Assembly: GCA_025454675.1 (NCBI GenBank)
Contig: JALONZ010000005.1
Location: 1-17,572 of the forward strand
DNA from: Anaerolineae bacterium
GTDB lineage: Bacteria; Chloroflexota; Anaerolineae; Aggregatilineales; Phototrophicaceae
Direction: 5' to 3'
Length of the DNA: 17,572 bases
This document shows positions 15,047 through 17,572 of the stretch, one piece after another. The first letter of the stretch is position 1; each line of letters starts with the position of its first letter. The notes under the pieces were generated by a model. It saw only the letters and a list, made by a program, of their open reading frames with translations. It did not search any database and had not been told where the DNA came from. Both the position numbers and the translations under genes were made by a program.

Positions 15047-15382
15047 ATGCGTGTTAGCCTAAATGAGCTTGAGTTATTACACAGCAAGGTATGTCGGTCT
15101 GTTGGGGATGTTCGCCGTCTGCAATTGTTATATGCACTGGAAGACGGGGCATTACCAGTCAATTCATTAGTGGATATTTTAGGTGTGCCACAACCAACCG
15201 TCTCACGCCATCTATCCTTATTGCGTCAAAATGGACTGCTCAAAACAGAACGGTCTGGCACACAAATTTTTTATAGCCTAAGCGACAAGCGCGTGATTCA
15301 TATTTTGGATACGATGCGCCAAGTGCTACATGAAATGCTGGAAAAACAAACTGAAAAATTAGACGATTTTGCGATTGAATAA
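15047..15382 (+). CDS. ArsR/SmtB-family transcription regulator
   Basis: Small winged-helix repressor of 111 residues. The DNA-reading part is SLVDILGVPQPTVSRHLSLLRQNGLL (recognition helix ~48-60) followed by the wing TERSGTQIFYSL. There is only one Cys (residue 16). The metal sites of classical members (ELCxC in helix 3, an N-terminal CxxC) are absent, and the two C-terminal His (85 and 95) are one residue closer than the helix-5 zinc site requires. It is therefore probably not a classical metal sensor. A two-Cys persulfide switch like BigR/SqrR is also not possible within one subunit. AGAGGGA ten bases before the ATG supports the start. It lies directly upstream of sulfur-transport genes and probably controls them and itself. 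Confidence 0.88.
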   Translation: MRVSLNELELLHSKVCRSVGDVRRLQLLYALEDGALPVNSLVDILGVPQPTVSRHLSLLRQNGLLKTERSGTQIFYSLSDKRVIHILDTMRQVLHEMLEKQTEKLDDFAIE

Positions 15383-15384
15383 CC

Positions 15385-15411
15385 AAACAGGCGCTATGCC
15401 TGTTTTTTTTT
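15385..15411 (+). terminator. Intrinsic terminator between regulator and transporter genes
   Basis: AAACAGGC (15385-15392), loop GCTAT, GCCTGTTT (15398-15405), continuing into an unbroken T run to 15411. It starts two bases after the regulator's stop codon and ends 25 bases before the next start codon. Confidence 0.85.
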
Positions 15412-15436
15412 ACGTGAAAATGAAAGGAAACGCCAT

Positions 15437-16021
15437 ATGACAACTTATTTACCCACAGAAAAGGAACTGCAAGTAAAAACCCAATCACACAGTATCAGCC
15501 TCATCAGACGCAAAGAAAAACCCTTCATCAATGCGTATGCGGGGGGCATTTTATTAGGAATTGTCTTATTTTTGACCTTTTTTATCACCGGCAACGGCTT
15601 AGGGGCAAGCGGGGGCATGAATCGATTTGTGGTCTATTTTCAAGATGCTCTCGTCCCCGACCATGTAGATAATACCCCCTATTTGGCGGCGATGGCGGGC
15701 GGTGATATTAACCCACTGGATAATTGGGTGGTCTTTGTGACTGTTGGCACGGTTGTGGGTGGCTTTTTATCGGGATGGTGGAACGGACGCATCAAATTAG
15801 AGACGAATCGCGGTCCGCGCATGTCTGCCAAAACACGCTGGCTGATGGCATTCATCGGCGGGGCATTAATGGGTTATGGCGCACGCATGGCTCGCGGATG
15901 CACCTCTGGACAAGCGTTATCCGGTGGTGCGGTGTTGTCTGTGGGCAGTTGGGCATTTATGCTCGCCGTTTTTGCGGGCGGTTATGCTGTTGCCTATTTT
16001 GTCCGTAAATTCTGGTTATAA
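15437..16021 (+). CDS. YeeE/YedE (TsuA-like) sulfur-compound transporter, first half
   Basis: Integral membrane protein of 194 residues, homologous to one half of the YeeE/YedE thiosulfate transporters. Hydrophobic helices lie near 33-52, 96-114, 134-150 and 163-188. The family motif with the substrate-relay Cys is present: GARMARGCTSGQALSGG, Cys 155; the upstream GNGLGASGG loop also fits. Single-chain family members carry two such halves, so this protein presumably pairs with the next gene product. AAGGA eight bases before the ATG supports the start. It is 12 bases from the next gene, so the two are cotranslated. Thiosulfate is the best-supported substrate for the family, but selenium or other sulfur species are possible. 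Confidence 0.88.
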   Translation: MTTYLPTEKELQVKTQSHSISLIRRKEKPFINAYAGGILLGIVLFLTFFITGNGLGASGGMNRFVVYFQDALVPDHVDNTPYLAAMAGGDINPLDNWVVFVTVGTVVGGFLSGWWNGRIKLETNRGPRMSAKTRWLMAFIGGALMGYGARMARGCTSGQALSGGAVLSVGSWAFMLAVFAGGYAVAYFVRKFWL

Positions 16022-16033
16022 GGAGCGACCATC

Positions 16034-17275
16034 ATGCCTACTTTTCCACTCGATTTAGCAAGTTCACTGGGACATTGGGAACAATATGTGGTCTATCTGC
16101 TCATTGGCATTGGCTTCGGCATTGTCCTCGAAATTTCTGGCTTTGGCATTTCAACCCGTTTGGCGGGGCAATTCTATTTCCGTGACCAAACCGTCCTCAA
16201 GGTGATGTTTAGCGCCATTGTGGTGGCGATGGTACTGATTTTTGGCGCGACTGCATTGGGATTGCTGGATTACAACATGATTTGGGTCAACCCCACCTAC
16301 CTGATTCCCGGTATAGTCGGCGGGCTGATTATGGGTGTGGGGTTCATCATTGGTGGGTTCTGTCCTGGAACATCGCTGGTGGCAGTCGCAACCCTCAAGC
16401 TGGACGGCGTTTTCTTCACACTCGGCGCGTTGTTTGGCATCTTTGTCTTTGGCGAAAGTGTCGGTGTGTTTGAATCCTTCTGGAATTCGACTTATATGGG
16501 GCGGTTTACCCTGCCTCAATTGTTTGGCATAGATACGGGCATCATCGTGGTTGGTGTGGTCATCATGGCATTGGTCATGTTCTTTGGCGCAGAATTATTA
16601 GAACAACGCTTCGGCAAAAAAGACCGCAAACTCGCCCCCAAGTGGCGTTATGGCGCGGGTGGCACCCTTTTGGCATTCGCAGGCGTAATTTTGGTGATTG
16701 GGCAACCTACCAGTGCCACCAAATGGTCTTGGGTCGAAGCCGAAGAAGCACCACGCCTAGAAAAACGCGCGGTGATGGTCTCCCCTGCAGAAATCCTCGA
16801 TTATATGTATAGCGAACAAATCACCATGCAGTTGGTGGATATTCGTAGCGAAGCCGAATTTAATACCTTCCACATTGATGGGGCTAAACATATCGCATCC
16901 AACCAGTTGCTCACACACCTCCCCGAATGGCAAGTGCTGACAGGGAATAATGTGATTATCCTCATGGGCAATGATGAAACCGCCGCAATTGAAGCATGGA
17001 AAGTATTGGTATCAGAAAATGTACCCAATGTCTATATTTTGGATGGTGGCATCAATCACTGGATAGATATGTTCGACTTGTCATCAGATGATTTGGAAGT
17101 GGTCGAACAAGATGTGGCAGATGACCAATTGGGTTATACATTCCCAGTCGGTACGGTTGATTTTATGCCCCTCGCCCGCCCCAATCCCAGTTCGTATGGA
17201 CCCTTTGATTTGGAATATACCCCCAGAATCGAATTGCAAGGCAAGAAAGGTGCAACCGGTGGCGGATGCGGATAA
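16034..17275 (+). CDS. YeeE/YedE second half fused to a rhodanese-like domain lacking its active Cys
   Basis: 413 residues. Residues 1-225 form the second YeeE/YedE half with several TM helices and the relay motif GGFCPGTSLVAVATLKLDG (Cys 110). The last helix (~206-224) follows a basic loop (KKDRKLAPKWRYG), so by the positive-inside rule the soluble part should face outward. Residues ~248-345 are a rhodanese fold (QLVDIRSEAEFNTFHIDGAKHI; VYILDGGINHW), but the active-site loop reads VIILMGNDETAA with no Cys, so classical sulfurtransferase chemistry is not expected. An extension ends in GATGGGCG; this Cys 412 and Cys 110 are the only cysteines. AGGAG eight bases upstream overlaps the preceding stop. 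It could take sulfur from a partner, position substrate, or only stabilise the transporter. Confidence 0.88.
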   Translation: MPTFPLDLASSLGHWEQYVVYLLIGIGFGIVLEISGFGISTRLAGQFYFRDQTVLKVMFSAIVVAMVLIFGATALGLLDYNMIWVNPTYLIPGIVGGLIMGVGFIIGGFCPGTSLVAVATLKLDGVFFTLGALFGIFVFGESVGVFESFWNSTYMGRFTLPQLFGIDTGIIVVGVVIMALVMFFGAELLEQRFGKKDRKLAPKWRYGAGGTLLAFAGVILVIGQPTSATKWSWVEAEEAPRLEKRAVMVSPAEILDYMYSEQITMQLVDIRSEAEFNTFHIDGAKHIASNQLLTHLPEWQVLTGNNVIILMGNDETAAIEAWKVLVSENVPNVYILDGGINHWIDMFDLSSDDLEVVEQDVADDQLGYTFPVGTVDFMPLARPNPSSYGPFDLEYTPRIELQGKKGATGGGCG

Positions 17276-17323
17276 ACCACGTTTAGGCTACGATTTCAGA
17301 ACCCGTTGCGCGTAAGCACACGA

Positions 17324-17341
17324 TTTAGGATACAATCAGAG
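17324..17341 (+). promoter_or_regulatory. Putative promoter of the exported-protein gene
   Basis: TTTAGGATACAATCAGAG, with TACAAT as -10 (17331-17336); TTGCGC 19 bases upstream is a weak -35. It matches the prs upstream element (7140-7157) at 17 of 18 bases. Confidence 0.4.
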
Positions 17342-17371
17342 AGAGATTGTTATACGCTGAAAGGAAATTTC

Positions 17372-17572
17372 ATGAAAAAACTCTCGCTCGTCGGATTTAT
17401 CCTAGTCGTGTGTTTTTCGATGCTACTCGCCACAGCATCCGCCCAAGATGCTACCCCCATCAATTTTGGCGATACCGTGAACGGCACACTCGCAACAGAT
17501 TCCAATGGTCAATTAACCTATTCATTTAACGGAACAACAGGCGCAGAAGTCACCATCACCATGACATCCAAT
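17372..17572 (+). CDS. Exported protein, 5' part only
   Basis: The first 67 codons of a gene that continues beyond the window. The start is a typical signal peptide: MKK, a hydrophobic core (LVGFILVVCFSMLLA), then a cleavage site after ATASA. A Cys is present in the core but no lipobox is evident. The mature start (INFGDTVNGTLATDSNGQLTYSF, then GAEVTITM) resembles beta-rich PPC-type domains seen in secreted bacterial proteins, a weak resemblance from few residues. AAGGA lies six bases before the ATG. It has its own candidate promoter, so it need not belong to the sulfur operon. Confidence 0.75.
   Translation, partial: MKKLSLVGFILVVCFSMLLATASAQDATPINFGDTVNGTLATDSNGQLTYSFNGTTGAEVTITMTSN

Overview
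The window looks like chromosomal DNA of a Chloroflexota bacterium (Anaerolineae-like). This is inferred from gene style, not from a marker gene. Pointers are a SecA with an insertion in its first nucleotide-binding domain, a giant PDZ-like/multi-TM/GAF histidine kinase, a split B12-binding mutase subunit next to MeaB, a split YeeE/YedE transporter fused to a rhodanese-like domain, and abundant small palindromic intergenic repeats.

Layout. Positions 1-300 hold the end of a plus-strand gene of different codon style (membrane helix plus helical tail). It runs into the 3' end of a minus-strand gene and looks like a recombination junction. From about 240 to 8621 almost everything is on the minus strand. 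In transcription order from the right these are: a B12-binding mutase subunit and its MeaB-type GTPase; PRPP synthetase; SecA; then a four-gene cluster of two small 3-TM proteins, adenosine deaminase and a Hanks-type kinase homologue whose catalytic Asp is replaced (predicted pseudokinase). A 355-bp gap between secA and this cluster (2838-3192) contains only palindromic repeats. A divergent promoter region (8622-8776) separates this block from a plus-strand 1396-residue sensor histidine kinase. Convergent to it is thioredoxin, transcribed divergently from hrcA. After hrcA comes a 473-bp gene-free stretch (14574-15046) containing a G/C-rich repeat block with terminal inverted repeats, then the promoter and operator region of an ArsR-type regulator. 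Behind a clear intrinsic terminator lie two YeeE/YedE half-transporters, the second carrying a rhodanese-like domain without an active-site Cys but with a Gly-rich Cys-Gly C-terminus. The window ends in the first 67 codons of an exported protein.

How the genes fit together. The B12-binding protein and MeaB are the accessory parts of an acyl-CoA mutase whose catalytic subunit is not here. The ArsR regulator, the two YeeE halves and the rhodanese-like domain form a small sulfur (probably thiosulfate or persulfide) uptake module. SecA, PRPP synthetase, thioredoxin and HrcA are housekeeping genes.

The most unusual signal is a dispersed family of small imperfect palindromes (five recognisable copies at 2908-2948, 2971-3011, 3070-3107, 12973-13005 and 13027-13064). 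Both helices vary between copies but keep pairing, while an asymmetric internal loop (ATAC on one side, TA on the other) is nearly constant.
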